Shown here one piece after another: positions 15,458-23,794 of a stretch of 39,137 bases of DNA (position 1 is its first letter; each line of letters starts with the position of its first letter). The DNA comes from a virus. The notes beneath the pieces are model-generated. The model had not been told where the DNA came from and ran no database searches. It saw only the letters and a list, made by a program, of their open reading frames with translations. The position numbers and the translations under genes were made by a program. The stretch is taken from positions 1 through 39,137 of IMG/VR virus record IMGVR_UViG_3300025299_000118; one strand, 5' to 3'.

Positions 15458-16264
15458 ATGACCCACGTTTTGGGAAACGCGAAAGAAACATCTTTCAGGG
15501 CGGTTCGGATCGAATTGCTCGACGAAGATCGGACTACTCTGTCGAGAGCAAGCGGGGTGCTCGTGCAGGAAGACCGTGAAGTTTTCCTGTACACCTGCTG
15601 GCACGTGGTGACTGGAATAAATTTCCTCACCCCGGAGCTGCTTGCACCTCCCACAAGACGCAAGTACCTGCGGTTTTTCACGCAAGACTTCCAACAACGA
15701 AGTCCCACCATCCAAGCGATCGGTAATTCTCGCGAGTGGGTGATCGATCTTTATCGTGACGATGGCACGACACCAGTTTGGAAACAGGATCAAACGAAGC
15801 GAGATCACGCTGATATAGAATGCCTCGGGCTGCGGCTTCCGCAATTTAACGACGTTGTTAGAATTCCTGTTTCCCTTCCATCAGAGTTTCAGGAGATTTT
15901 CTGTTTCTCCCTCTCCGACATTTGGCAGTACCTCTCAAATGAAGCGGCTGACGTGGCACTGGTTGGATATCCTTACGGTTTCAGTGCAAGCGGGATAACG
16001 CAGCCGACGCCGATCTTCCTGAAGAGATCTGTCGCAGCGTGGATGGGAACGAATCGGCTGCTTCTGGATGGAGGTGGCGCTCCCGGCATGTCTGGATGTC
16101 CGGTTCTTTGCTACCACGAAGCACGATGGTGGCTGATGGGCATCTACTCAGGTATCATCTTCCCAGACGCACAGCTGCAAGCCACCAATAAACAAGACAC
16201 CACGATGCGTCTCGGCGTGGTGTACGGGCTGCGACTAGCCCGCGGATTTATGGGGTTTCGCTAG
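15458..16264 (+). CDS. Cytoplasmic trypsin-like serine protease
   Basis: 268 aa from the ATG at 15458; a longer in-frame start would run back into the lipoprotein gene. A chymotrypsin-fold triad is visible: His49 in YTCWHVV, Asp119 in RDHADIECL and Ser212 in GGAPGMSGCPVL, with the GYPYG loop (170-174) seen in trypsin-like peptidases of the PF13365 type. No signal peptide, so it should act in the cytoplasm. Such proteases occur as effectors or co-factors in bacterial defence loci, but no sensor partner other than the lipoprotein is present. The 3' end overlaps the convergent NlpC-like gene by four bases. Confidence 0.85.
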   Translation: MTHVLGNAKETSFRAVRIELLDEDRTTLSRASGVLVQEDREVFLYTCWHVVTGINFLTPELLAPPTRRKYLRFFTQDFQQRSPTIQAIGNSREWVIDLYRDDGTTPVWKQDQTKRDHADIECLGLRLPQFNDVVRIPVSLPSEFQEIFCFSLSDIWQYLSNEAADVALVGYPYGFSASGITQPTPIFLKRSVAAWMGTNRLLLDGGGAPGMSGCPVLCYHEARWWLMGIYSGIIFPDAQLQATNKQDTTMRLGVVYGLRLARGFMGFR

Positions 16265-16677
16265 ATTTCCCACATCGCAAGCGGCCGAGCCAACATCGGA
16301 AAGAATCCTTCGACAAATCTCACGCGCCAGCCGGCGCCGTCATGAATGGCGCCAAACTGGCGATGAACATTTGACAAGCTACCAATCACGCCAATCGCCC
16401 CCCTCATTGGCTCGTTGACGCGACGGCCGCCAATGGCAGCTGCGCAAGACTCGACTAGCGCCGTCACGCCACCCGCCGAGCTAATGATCGCCCGAAACCC
16501 GGCCTCACAGTCATAGGTTTCGCGCAAATGCACGGCCGGATCGGGATGACCGCATGCAATGGCCCAGTCTGCAACGGCCAGGCAGCAATCAGTAACGCCC
16601 GGCGACCAAACCTTGCGTGCATGGTCCGCGAAGAATGCATCGAGGGCGTCCACGTCAATTCCACCGCGGCCAGACAA
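16261..16677 (-). CDS. NlpC/P60-like tail assembly peptidase (DUF6950/GTA gp14-like)
   Basis: 138 aa. VWSPGVTDCCLAVADWAIA carries the catalytic-cysteine segment of small NlpC/P60-like tail proteins (W...DC....ADW), and the later part fits the papain-like fold (FGAIHDGAGWRVRFVEGF). These proteins sit at the tail tip and nick peptidoglycan during DNA entry. The only start before the cysteine motif is TTG at 16677, overlapping the upstream gene by 23 bases without an obvious Shine-Dalgarno. Position between hub and tip proteins matches GTA gene order. Confidence 0.75.
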   Translation of the reverse strand: MSGRGGIDVDALDAFFADHARKVWSPGVTDCCLAVADWAIACGHPDPAVHLRETYDCEAGFRAIISSAGGVTALVESCAAAIGGRRVNEPMRGAIGVIGSLSNVHRQFGAIHDGAGWRVRFVEGFFPMLARPLAMWEI

Positions 16678-17224
16678 CAGTCTTGTCGATCAGCATCGGA
16701 ATACGCTCACATATGCGGTCGGGGGGCGCGGAAGGGTTGAGCACCGCCGCGCGCGCCCTCTGATCGATATCGGACAGCACGCCCCCGTTGGTGAGGGTCC
16801 GCAAGGTGAAGCGGTTGATGACATCGACCCTGATCGATGATGTGACTTGCGAGCTGTTCGACACTTTCTCAAAGATGATGTCGTCGATACGACCGGTAAA
16901 ACGAACCTTCGGAAGCCCTAAAGGCTGCTCCCAACGATCGCAATCGAGCGTCAAGATCTGCACCTTGGCACCTATGATTTCGCCTTTTTGATAATCTTCA
17001 TAGGCAAGGTCGGTCGTCAGGCGGTCGAGCCCGGCGATGCCGAGTTTCAGGGTGAAGGCTTCACCGTTGATCACCTGCTCGATCGCGTCGAGGCCACCTT
17101 CGACGAAATTCGCGGCCCTCCAAAGATTCCCCTCTTCATCGTGATAGGCACTCGACCCATCCTGGAACCTCGCCGTGGCGCTCGGAAAAGTCATCACGCA
17201 AAGAATACGAACGAAGTCGATCAT
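16655..17224 (-). CDS. Baseplate hub-like tail protein (GTA gp13 position)
   Basis: 189 aa. RVDVINRFTLRTLTNGGVLSD and KVRFTGRIDDIIFEKVS resemble the beta-rich hub proteins of siphophage tail tips. No strong family signature beyond place, which is between the distal tail protein and the NlpC-like peptidase. The ATG overlaps the preceding stop codon (TGATG), implying coupled translation. Likely a structural baseplate component. Confidence 0.6.
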   Translation of the reverse strand: MIDFVRILCVMTFPSATARFQDGSSAYHDEEGNLWRAANFVEGGLDAIEQVINGEAFTLKLGIAGLDRLTTDLAYEDYQKGEIIGAKVQILTLDCDRWEQPLGLPKVRFTGRIDDIIFEKVSNSSQVTSSIRVDVINRFTLRTLTNGGVLSDIDQRARAAVLNPSAPPDRICERIPMLIDKTVVWPRWN

Positions 17225-17943
17225 CAGAGCAAACCCGCCGCAAGATCAGACCAGTAGTCAACGGCCTCGACGAAGTTGACGGTGTGCTCGCTGATGACGC
17301 TGGGGTTCATCGAAACGTCCATTCCCCTGTCATCCGCCAGGCGCGCGAGGCACGTCGGCAGATTATATTCCACGTAAGAGCCAGCCGGGATCGGCGCACG
17401 CACCGCCGGAAAGATCGGCAACTCCCAGAAGGCGCCGTCGATCGAGAGCGCCGGACCGGTCTCATAAAGCGCGTGCTGATAGCTGAAGCGGGTGCCCGTT
17501 AGATTTGCGCCGGCTGACTGCGCCTCAAGGCGGATGCGCGTAGCGCCGATCTGCACGCTTTCTGCAGCCCGAACCACGATATTGCTGCGGACATAAGGCG
17601 TTCCGTCTGAGTGCGGCGTACCGTCCGAATGCGGCACGCGCACTTCATTGTTGCTCCAGAAGTCGCCGGCCGCATACGGCGCGGTATCCCAGCTCCAGAT
17701 CGGAAGTACGATCAGCCCGGATCGTCCAGCTAGGCCCGTCCTGATCGCATTCCATGTCCGGCGCTGTGCGCTGTTGTGCAGCAGCACGCCATTGAAAGCG
17801 ATGTTCCAAAAGCCGCGATCGGTGCGGATGGTCCGCTCCAACCCATTGATCGTGCGACCGCCGGAGCGCGAAAACGGGACCGGATTGGCGGCGATTTCTT
17901 TCGCTGGCAGGAGGTCGGCAGGCCAGGAGATGAAATCAACCAC
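17224..17943 (-). CDS. Distal tail / baseplate protein (GTA gp12 position)
   Basis: 239 aa from GTG 17943, which has GGAG 6 bases upstream and overlaps the tape-measure stop codon; the ATG 51 bases earlier would lie deep in the tape-measure gene. Early motifs are FISWPADLLPAKEIAANPVPF, GGRTINGLERTIRTDRGFW and LAGRSGLIVLPIWSWD, a pattern seen in phage proteins just after the tape measure. Residues 118-127 contain a small duplicated PHSDGTPHSDGTP. Predicted beta-rich structural protein linking the tail tube end to the hub. Confidence 0.65.
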   Translation of the reverse strand: MVDFISWPADLLPAKEIAANPVPFSRSGGRTINGLERTIRTDRGFWNIAFNGVLLHNSAQRRTWNAIRTGLAGRSGLIVLPIWSWDTAPYAAGDFWSNNEVRVPHSDGTPHSDGTPYVRSNIVVRAAESVQIGATRIRLEAQSAGANLTGTRFSYQHALYETGPALSIDGAFWELPIFPAVRAPIPAGSYVEYNLPTCLARLADDRGMDVSMNPSVISEHTVNFVEAVDYWSDLAAGLL

Positions 17944-20215
17944 GATAGTCTCCGCCTGCTTTGTTGTTTTGATAGCTCGCCATGACGGGCACAACCTGCC
18001 GATTGGCTGCGCCGACGATGGAAGGTGCCGCGCGCTCGATGCGCTGGTCGCTCACGCTCGTAACAAACGGAACCAGATTTCCGCTCTGGTCGACGTCGGC
18101 CGAGAAGGTGACATGCATGCTGCCGCCGGCGCCTCGTTCCTGCCCGGGCTTGGTAATCGATACCGTCTCGTTCGGGCTCGCTCGGAAGGCGACAAGCTGG
18201 CTGTCGATGCCGCCGGCGCCGCCCACCTGAAACTCACCGCCGTTGGCAAACCCCATCAGCGAACCGAGGCCTCCGAAGAGCGTTCCAAGAAACCCGCCCG
18301 ACTTTCCGGCGACGCCGCCGCCAAGCAACGCTTGAAACGCCTGGTTCATCCAAGTCTCGGAAAGCGAACCGAGGAGATCGGCGAGAGCATCCTTGACGCT
18401 CTTCGATCCGTCGATCACCCCCTGGAACGCGCTCGAGAAGCTTTGGCCCAGTGACTGGCCCGCGTTCTCGATCTCGCCGAAAGAACCTTTGACATCGGTG
18501 GCGACGCCGCCGGCGACGTCGACGACCTGGCCGCGCATGCTCTCCATGCCGTTGCCGAGGCCCTGCATGATGAACTGGCCGATCTCAGCCATGACGCGCG
18601 ACGGCGAGTTGATGTCGAAGAAGCCGGTGAACGTGTCCTTGATCCCCGAAGCGATCTCGGCGACCCCGCCCTTAAGCTCCTCCCATTTGTTCTGGATGCC
18701 CTGCCAGAGGCCGGCGATGATGTCGCCGCCGATCTGGATCATCTGGCCGGGCAGGGCCCGGAAGGTCGCGAGGATCTGCTCGCCGAGGCCTGCAAGCGAG
18801 GCAATGATCTTCGCTCGCAACTCCTCGAACTTTGCAATGACTGCGACCAGGGCCTCGGTGTGAAGCTCGACGAAGATATCGACCAGCTTCTTCACCCACT
18901 CCCATGCCACTTTGATCTCCGGCCAGAAGGCGATGATTGCCGTAGTCAGCAACCCAAGGCCTGCCACCACCGCCGCGATCGGAAGGCCGACCGCGGCAAT
19001 CGCGGATGCGATCGCCCCGAGGGTGATCAGCAGCGGACCAAGGACGGCCGCCAGGCCGGCGAGGATCGTGCCCCACTGCAAGAGGGCCGGGCTCGTGCTG
19101 GCAAGCGCATCGATCCAGCCGGCAAGCATCGAAACGAAACTGGTGACCATCGCAAGGAGGCCGCTGTCGGCGATCGCGATTTGCAAGGTCTCGAAGGCAC
19201 CGCCGAGTTTCTCAAGCTCGCCGTTGAACCCTTTCAGACGAGCTGCCGCCTGTTCCTCGGCCGAGGCTGAGCCGATCTTCGCCTTCAGCTCATCGATACC
19301 GGCGCCGCCAGTTTTCATCAGCATGATGGCCGTACGCATCGCATCCGTGCCAAACATGGTACTCATCTTGCTGTTCATCTCCTCATCGGAGAGACCGCCC
19401 ATCTTTGTCTTCAGCTCTTCGGCGATAGCCGTCATGCTTTTCATCGAGCCATCGACATTGAAGAATTTGAGCCCAAGCTCCTCCATTGCCGCCGCGGCCT
19501 GGTCAGACTTCGGCACCAGCGTCGTCAGGAAGGTCTTGAACGACGTGCCAGCGTCCGAACCGCTGGCAAAGGCGGAACTGGTCGCAACGATGGCAGCATT
19601 GAAATCCTCGAAGGTTACGCCGAGATTCCCGGCGACGCCGCCAGCCTGCCCCATCGCCAGACGATAATCGTCAAAGCCGAACTTAGACTCGAGCAACACG
19701 CCAGAGATCCCGTCAACCAGCGGCGCGAGGTCCTTAGCTTCCTTGCCAAAGTTCATCATCACATCGGTCGCGACGTCAGCCGCGGAGGAGAGATCAGCGC
19801 CGGAAGCCGCCGCAAGCTGCATGCTTGCCTGCACCGCACCATCAAGGATCTGGCTCGCCTTCAGGCCATTCTTGGCCAGCATTTCCATGGCATCGGCAGA
19901 CTCAGACGCGGAGAAGCTGGTATCCGCGCCGAGCTGCACCGCCATGTCGCGCATGGCCTTGAACTCGTCTGCCGTCGCACCCGTTGCAGCATCGACGCGG
20001 TTCATCGCCGCCTCGAAGTCGCCGGCGGTTTTCACGGTCATCGCTCCGAAACCGAGGATCGGCGCCGTTAGCGACAGCGACATCGTCTTGCCGAGCGACT
20101 GCATGGAATTGCCGACGCCCTTGAGGGTTTTCATGGCGTCGCCAAGCCCCTTGTCGAACATGGCGGTATCGATGCCGAGAACGACCCGGAGCGAACCAAT
20201 TACGGCAGAGGCCAT
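17936..20215 (-). CDS. Tail tape measure protein
   Basis: 759 aa, TP901/PhageMin_Tail type. LGIDTAMFDKGLGDAMKTLKGVGNSM at the N terminus and the GDFEAAMNRVDAATGATADEFKAM to FSASESADAMEMLAKNGLKASQI region are textbook for this family. About residues 370-430 are strongly hydrophobic (LLQWGTILAGLAAVLGPLLITLGAIASAIAAV), the segment that may insert in the host membrane. The C-terminal third repeats Gly/Met-rich helical patterns. It sets tail length and helps DNA entry. AAGGAG lies 8 bases before ATG, inside the end of the chaperone gene. Length suggests a tail of roughly 110 nm by the usual residue-to-length rule. Confidence 0.95.
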   Translation of the reverse strand: MASAVIGSLRVVLGIDTAMFDKGLGDAMKTLKGVGNSMQSLGKTMSLSLTAPILGFGAMTVKTAGDFEAAMNRVDAATGATADEFKAMRDMAVQLGADTSFSASESADAMEMLAKNGLKASQILDGAVQASMQLAAASGADLSSAADVATDVMMNFGKEAKDLAPLVDGISGVLLESKFGFDDYRLAMGQAGGVAGNLGVTFEDFNAAIVATSSAFASGSDAGTSFKTFLTTLVPKSDQAAAAMEELGLKFFNVDGSMKSMTAIAEELKTKMGGLSDEEMNSKMSTMFGTDAMRTAIMLMKTGGAGIDELKAKIGSASAEEQAAARLKGFNGELEKLGGAFETLQIAIADSGLLAMVTSFVSMLAGWIDALASTSPALLQWGTILAGLAAVLGPLLITLGAIASAIAAVGLPIAAVVAGLGLLTTAIIAFWPEIKVAWEWVKKLVDIFVELHTEALVAVIAKFEELRAKIIASLAGLGEQILATFRALPGQMIQIGGDIIAGLWQGIQNKWEELKGGVAEIASGIKDTFTGFFDINSPSRVMAEIGQFIMQGLGNGMESMRGQVVDVAGGVATDVKGSFGEIENAGQSLGQSFSSAFQGVIDGSKSVKDALADLLGSLSETWMNQAFQALLGGGVAGKSGGFLGTLFGGLGSLMGFANGGEFQVGGAGGIDSQLVAFRASPNETVSITKPGQERGAGGSMHVTFSADVDQSGNLVPFVTSVSDQRIERAAPSIVGAANRQVVPVMASYQNNKAGGDYRG

Positions 20216-20216
20216 G

Positions 20217-20543
20217 TCATCTCCTTGTCAGTGCCGCCGTCCACGCCTCGGCGATGGCGATCTGCTCTTCCATCGTCTGACCCCGACGCGGACCTTTCGG
20301 CGCGCCGTGCGTCAACTCTTTGAGGCGGGGGAGTTTCTTCTGTCGGGCGAGCGCCTCGATGTGCCAGGCGAGCCAGGCCCTGTCGTTGTGCTCGCCTTTC
20401 ATTCGGTCGACGGCGCCGTCGAGAACGACGCCGATTTCACGAGGCGTGAGCCGCCAGAAATGCGAAGGATCCTGTCCGGCCGCGACCCATGACCGTAACA
20501 GCCTGAGCGGGTCTAGACCTTCGCTTTCCGAGGGTTTCCGGGC
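20217..20543 (-). CDS. Tail assembly chaperone, frameshift-only part (gpT-like)
   Basis: 108 residues in the -1 frame after the slippery site, starting ARKPSESEGLDPLRLL. HNDRAWLAWHIEALARQKKLPRL is the conserved helical signature of phage/GTA tail chaperones encoded just before the tape measure. It has no good start or Shine-Dalgarno of its own, so it is expected only as the C-terminal half of a 217-residue fusion with the upstream protein (20217-20869). In lambda the equivalent gpGT fusion recruits tail tube protein to the tape measure. Confidence 0.7.
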   Translation of the reverse strand, partial: ARKPSESEGLDPLRLLRSWVAAGQDPSHFWRLTPREIGVVLDGAVDRMKGEHNDRAWLAWHIEALARQKKLPRLKELTHGAPKGPRRGQTMEEQIAIAEAWTAALTRR

Positions 20544-20869
20544 TTTCCCTTTCCGGTTTCGGCCTGAGGGAATGCCAACCGGAACGCTTCGGCGACCTTG
20601 TTTATGGTCGGCTGCAAGCCTGCTTCCGAGATTAGCAGCCCGACCTCGGCGAGGGTGATGCCGGCATGATGGTCCTGAAGCCCAGCCCAAACCAGCGAGC
20701 GCACGGTGCTGAGACGCAAGGCTTCGGGGTTCTGGATGGTCTTGACGATCGCCGCGACCGGTTGATCGAGTTCCGTCTCAAGCTCGCAGAGCGCATTGAT
20801 CGAGAATGACAAGGTATAGGAACGGTCCCCCACCTGAAGGGGGACCGAGCCGCGAAGAGGGTTCGCCAT
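20513..20869 (-). CDS. Tail assembly chaperone (GTA gp10-like, gpG equivalent)
   Basis: 118 aa. MANPLRGSVPLQVGDRSYTLSFSINALCELETEL, then AGLQDHHAGITLAEVGLLI, fit the GTA gp10/TAC-11 family (beta strands followed by INALCELE and a W-AGL helix). It would coat the tape measure during tail assembly. The last codons contain a slippery heptamer allowing a -1 shift into the next frame to make a longer form. It follows the tail tube gene by 9 bases. Confidence 0.85.
   Translation of the reverse strand: MANPLRGSVPLQVGDRSYTLSFSINALCELETELDQPVAAIVKTIQNPEALRLSTVRSLVWAGLQDHHAGITLAEVGLLISEAGLQPTINKVAEAFRLAFPQAETGKGKPGNPRKAKV
20543..20549 (-). promoter_or_regulatory. Programmed -1 ribosomal frameshift site G GGA AAG
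   Basis: In the zero frame of the upstream chaperone the codons read G-GGA-AAG, the X-XXY-YYZ heptamer identical to the lambda gpG/gpGT slip site. Slipping back one base places ribosomes in the downstream frame, which stays open for 108 further codons. The zero frame stops 27 bases later. No obvious strong pseudoknot was assessed. Confidence 0.8.
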
Positions 20870-20878
20870 GTTCGCTCC

Positions 20879-21574
20879 TTACGCCGCAATCACGTTCGGG
20901 GTGGCCGCGCTGGTGGCGGTGGCGGAGCCTGCCGTGTTCGTCGCAGTGATGGCCACGGTGATCGCGGCGCCAACGTCGCCGACAACCGGGGTATAGGTCG
21001 GGTTGACGGCACCGGCGATGTTCACGCCGCCCTTCTTCCACTGGTAGGAGAAAGAAGGTGCAGCGCTCCAGATGCCCGGATAGGCCGTAAGAACCTGCCC
21101 GACTTGAGCGATCCCGCTGATTGCCGGCAGCACGGAATTGACGGAGGCTGCGGCCGGCGTCGAGACATAGGAGCCGGTGACCTTGAAGGTGACGGTCGCC
21201 GTCATCTTGTCGTCGGTCGGAACCGCCGGTTCATAACCGGTGACCAGGCCGGAGAATATCCACGCGACCGAATTCGGGAAGGTGATGCGGCATTTGACCC
21301 GCGCACCGGCAGTCCGGATTTCGCGGATCTTCGCATCCGAGGCGGAGCCCGGCACGAAGTTCATTTCGAACGATGCTTCGCCCGGGTCCGAAAGACCGGA
21401 GATAAATTCGCGGGTGCGGTTCGGCGACTGCATGTGCGTCGCATCGACGACGTCAACGGTGTCGCTCGGCGGCGTGATGTCGAACACTTCGGCGAGCTCA
21501 ATCCACGTCGCGCCATCGTCCTGGCTGACGTGGAAGAATGAGCCATAGCCGATCGAGGCCAAGGTTTCAGCCAT
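20879..21574 (-). CDS. Major tail tube protein with C-terminal Ig-like domain
   Basis: 231 aa. The first 140 residues show the tube fold pattern (FHVSQDDGATWIELAEVFDITPP, DVVDATHMQSPNRTREFISGL, GEASFEMNFVPG, VTFKVTGSYV), as in lambda gpV/GTA tail tubes. Residues about 148-225 form an Ig-like domain (GIAQVGQVLTAYPGIWSAAPSFSYQWKKGG, TYTPVVGDVGAAITVAITATN) that would project from the tail surface. It lies between the DUF3168-like completion gene and the chaperones. Confidence 0.9.
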   Translation of the reverse strand: MAETLASIGYGSFFHVSQDDGATWIELAEVFDITPPSDTVDVVDATHMQSPNRTREFISGLSDPGEASFEMNFVPGSASDAKIREIRTAGARVKCRITFPNSVAWIFSGLVTGYEPAVPTDDKMTATVTFKVTGSYVSTPAAASVNSVLPAISGIAQVGQVLTAYPGIWSAAPSFSYQWKKGGVNIAGAVNPTYTPVVGDVGAAITVAITATNTAGSATATSAATPNVIAA

Positions 21575-21583
21575 CTTACTCTC

Positions 21584-21970
21584 CTAGTTTGTGTGGTGGA
21601 TGATCAGGTCGACGGACGTTCGGAAAAGCTGCGTCACCTCTCCCGCGTCCGCCGCCGGGAGATCACGTTCGGAATCGATGAAAATCCCTTGGAAGATGCC
21701 GCCCCGATATCCGGACGCGACGCTGATCAATGCGCGTGCTGCCTTCTTCGAGGCTGTGTAGGTTTCGGCGTAAATGTCCGCCTGCACGCGGCTGGTCACG
21801 TATCCGGACGCTCCGCGCATATGATAATCCAACGCCCCGTCGATCCGCTGCAGGACGACATAGGGGAGGCCGGCATCTGTCTGTGGCTTGGCCGTCCAGT
21901 TAACTCTGCTGCCGACGTGCGCTGTCAGCCCAGCCGCTCCAAGCAGCAGGCTCGTCAATGCTTCTTCCAT
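21584..21970 (-). CDS. Tail completion protein (DUF3168/GTA gp8-like)
   Basis: 128 aa. EEALTSLLLGAAGLTAHVGSRVNW, LPYVVLQRIDG, VQADIYAETYTASKKAARAL and the C-terminal LFRTSVDLIIHHTN match the DUF3168 pattern of gpU-like proteins that cap the tail end facing the head. Order, length and neighbours agree. Confidence 0.85.
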   Translation of the reverse strand: MEEALTSLLLGAAGLTAHVGSRVNWTAKPQTDAGLPYVVLQRIDGALDYHMRGASGYVTSRVQADIYAETYTASKKAARALISVASGYRGGIFQGIFIDSERDLPAADAGEVTQLFRTSVDLIIHHTN

Positions 21971-21973
21971 CGG

Positions 21974-22417
21974 CTATTTGCCTTTCGCGGCTTTCTTCGC
22001 CAGGCGCGCGGCGGTCTTCTCAATCTCGACCCAAGTCAGGTTAGCGACCGTGTCCAGCGCCTTGTCCTTGTTCTCGTCCCACGCCGGACGCATGAAAGGT
22101 TGTGCGGGACCGTGGACGCTCCCGAACTCGTCGAGATGTGCGGCAGGGTCGGGACCAGGACCGACGAACATTTCTACGGGCGATTGCTTCTTGTGGAGCC
22201 CCGCCTGCCGGCGAGACAGTTTCGTTCCTACGTCGATGCTCTCGGAGAGATGCATCTCGAACTTCGGCGCTTTCGCTCGCGCAGCCCTCGCAATCGGCTC
22301 TCCGGCCTCCTTCAGCGTCCGTCGCAGCACAGCTTTCGCGTTCGCCCGCGGCAGCTGCTTCAGCGCATTCTCAAGGTCCTTGAGACCTTCAACCTTGACG
22401 GTGATCCCCTTGGCCAT
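21974..22417 (-). CDS. HK97 gp10-like head-tail / minor tail protein
   Basis: 147 aa. MAKGITVKVEGLKDLENALKQLP, then ALRRTLKEAGEPIARAARAKAP-like and HLDEFGSVHGPAQPFMRPAWDE, are hallmark segments of the HK97 gp10 family (GLKEL..L..LP; FG....PAQPFMRPA). It helps join the tail to the connector. Overlaps the closure gene stop codon by one base (TGATG). Confidence 0.9.
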   Translation of the reverse strand: MAKGITVKVEGLKDLENALKQLPRANAKAVLRRTLKEAGEPIARAARAKAPKFEMHLSESIDVGTKLSRRQAGLHKKQSPVEMFVGPGPDPAAHLDEFGSVHGPAQPFMRPAWDENKDKALDTVANLTWVEIEKTAARLAKKAAKGK

Positions 22418-22761
22418 CAGTTGTTCTCTCGAACGGCAGAGATCTCGATGAAGCGATCACGCCCATCGACGGTCTCTTTGGTGCCCTTGATGTTCCAGAT
22501 GTGACCGTCGTAGTTGATCCGGTCGGTCGGCGTGATTGTCTTCGACCAGGCCGTGAACCTGATCACGAAGAAGCTGAGCAGAAACGATCCAACCTGGTCG
22601 GCGGCGAGTATTTCTCGTCGTGCCCGATCGGAGCTATCTTTCCGCTGGGCCCAGACGGTGATGAACGGCGTCCACGTTTCGACCTGACTGTTGAACTCGT
22701 CGACTGTCCTGGTTGCCCTTTCGATGACAATGCGGCGATCGAGGTTTCCGGCCTTTGTCAT
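22417..22761 (-). CDS. Head closure protein (SPP1 gp16-like)
   Basis: 114 aa from the ATG at 22761, which overlaps the upstream stop codon as ATGA; longer in-frame sequence upstream is just the overlapping connector gene. AGNLDRRIVIERATRTVDEFNSQVETW is the typical N terminus of head-tail joining proteins of the Phage_H_T_join family, and RINYDGHIWNIKGTKETVDGR a typical C-terminal strand pair. It plugs the connector after packaging. Confidence 0.85.
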   Translation of the reverse strand: MTKAGNLDRRIVIERATRTVDEFNSQVETWTPFITVWAQRKDSSDRARREILAADQVGSFLLSFFVIRFTAWSKTITPTDRINYDGHIWNIKGTKETVDGRDRFIEISAVRENN

Positions 22762-23060
22762 GCGAGCGTCGGGTCCCGGCGCCCACAAAGCAGGTTTGTC
22801 ACCGCGGCTGATAGAGGCTCCTCCTCCTCGTCCCAAAGGTTCCTTGCGACGATCAGGGTTGCTGCACGAACGTCGTCCGGAGCGTTCTCTTCAGTCCAAG
22901 GATCAGCCTCCCGCTTCACATGCCGCAGAACGATGAGAGAAGCGCGATCGGCGAGTTTCTGAAACTGCGGCGCCAGAGGATCGTTGATCGCCCCGGTTTC
23001 GTCTCGACCGAGCCCAAGGCGCAGCTGGAAATCGAGATCGTCGAGGGAAACAAGCGCCAT
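22758..23060 (-). CDS. Head-tail connector (gp6-like adaptor)
   Basis: 100 aa, helical. VSLDDLDFQLRLGLGRDE and RASLIVLRHVKREADPW, then VRAATLIVARNLWDEEEE, match HK97 gp6/GTA gp6-like connector proteins that sit under the portal. Tightly packed with the closure gene (4-base overlap) and the collagen-like gene (1-base overlap). Confidence 0.85.
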   Translation of the reverse strand: MALVSLDDLDFQLRLGLGRDETGAINDPLAPQFQKLADRASLIVLRHVKREADPWTEENAPDDVRAATLIVARNLWDEEEEPLSAAVTNLLCGRRDPTLA

Positions 23061-23794
23061 CAGCGTGCCTCCGCCGGCAGACCGACGCGAACAGGCGCGG
23101 ACGGCTTCACCTCTTTAGCGGTGCCATCCTTACCGTCGCGGCCCTTCTTCGCAGCAAGCGTCCAGTGCTTGGTGCTACTGTCGGGCTTCTCGGTCGTTTC
23201 GTGGGCGTCGCAGTGCCAGAGGCTTCCGCCCCAGGTGACCGTATCGCCCTTGTTGTAGGTGCCCTCCCGGTAGACACCACGATAGATCATGGCCGGGATG
23301 CCGAGCTCAACCTTGAACGACTGGTCAGCGCGCTCGAAAGACAGAAGCACCGTGCGGCCATCATCCATTAGCGTGGCGTCGAAATCCGAGAGCGAGAAGC
23401 CATCCTTGCCTGGCTCACCGTCTTTGCCGACGACCTTGCCAAGGTTGTAGGGGATCCCATTCGTCGCCGTCAAAATGAGGTTCCCGTCGCGATCGATCAC
23501 TGCGCCGGCGAGCCCGATACCATCATTGCCAGGCTCGCCATTCTTCGCTGTCGGCAGCGCAGATACTTGCCGCTCCACCGCCTCGGACACGAGAGTGTCA
23601 AAATCCGGCAAGTCAGGTGGAATCACGATCGACTCTACCGCGGATTTAAGGTCAGCGAGTTCTTCGCCGAGGTCGTGCGGCATCGGCAACGCGTCGAGGC
23701 GACGTTCCAACGCTTCGAGCCGCTCCGCTATCGGGTCCAACTGCGCCTTCACGATGCCGGCAAGTTCTAGTCCAAATGCCTTGGCGTCAATCAT
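23060..23794 (-). CDS. Collagen-like, CBM-like phage head protein
   Basis: 244 aa. Residues 1-80 contain a helical coiled coil (LAGIVKAQLDPIAERLEALERRLDALP). Short Gly-X-Y tracts follow at about 86-94, 123-133 and 218-224 (GEPGNDG, GKDGEPGKDG, GRDGKDG). Residues 171-212 (YRGVYREGTYNKGDTVTWGG, then LWHCDA and KHWTLA) look like the small CBM5/12-type carbohydrate-binding fold. Its place between portal and connector is unusual; a head-surface fibre or decoration that binds cell-surface sugars is plausible but inferred. Confidence 0.75.
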   Translation of the reverse strand: MIDAKAFGLELAGIVKAQLDPIAERLEALERRLDALPMPHDLGEELADLKSAVESIVIPPDLPDFDTLVSEAVERQVSALPTAKNGEPGNDGIGLAGAVIDRDGNLILTATNGIPYNLGKVVGKDGEPGKDGFSLSDFDATLMDDGRTVLLSFERADQSFKVELGIPAMIYRGVYREGTYNKGDTVTWGGSLWHCDAHETTEKPDSSTKHWTLAAKKGRDGKDGTAKEVKPSAPVRVGLPAEAR

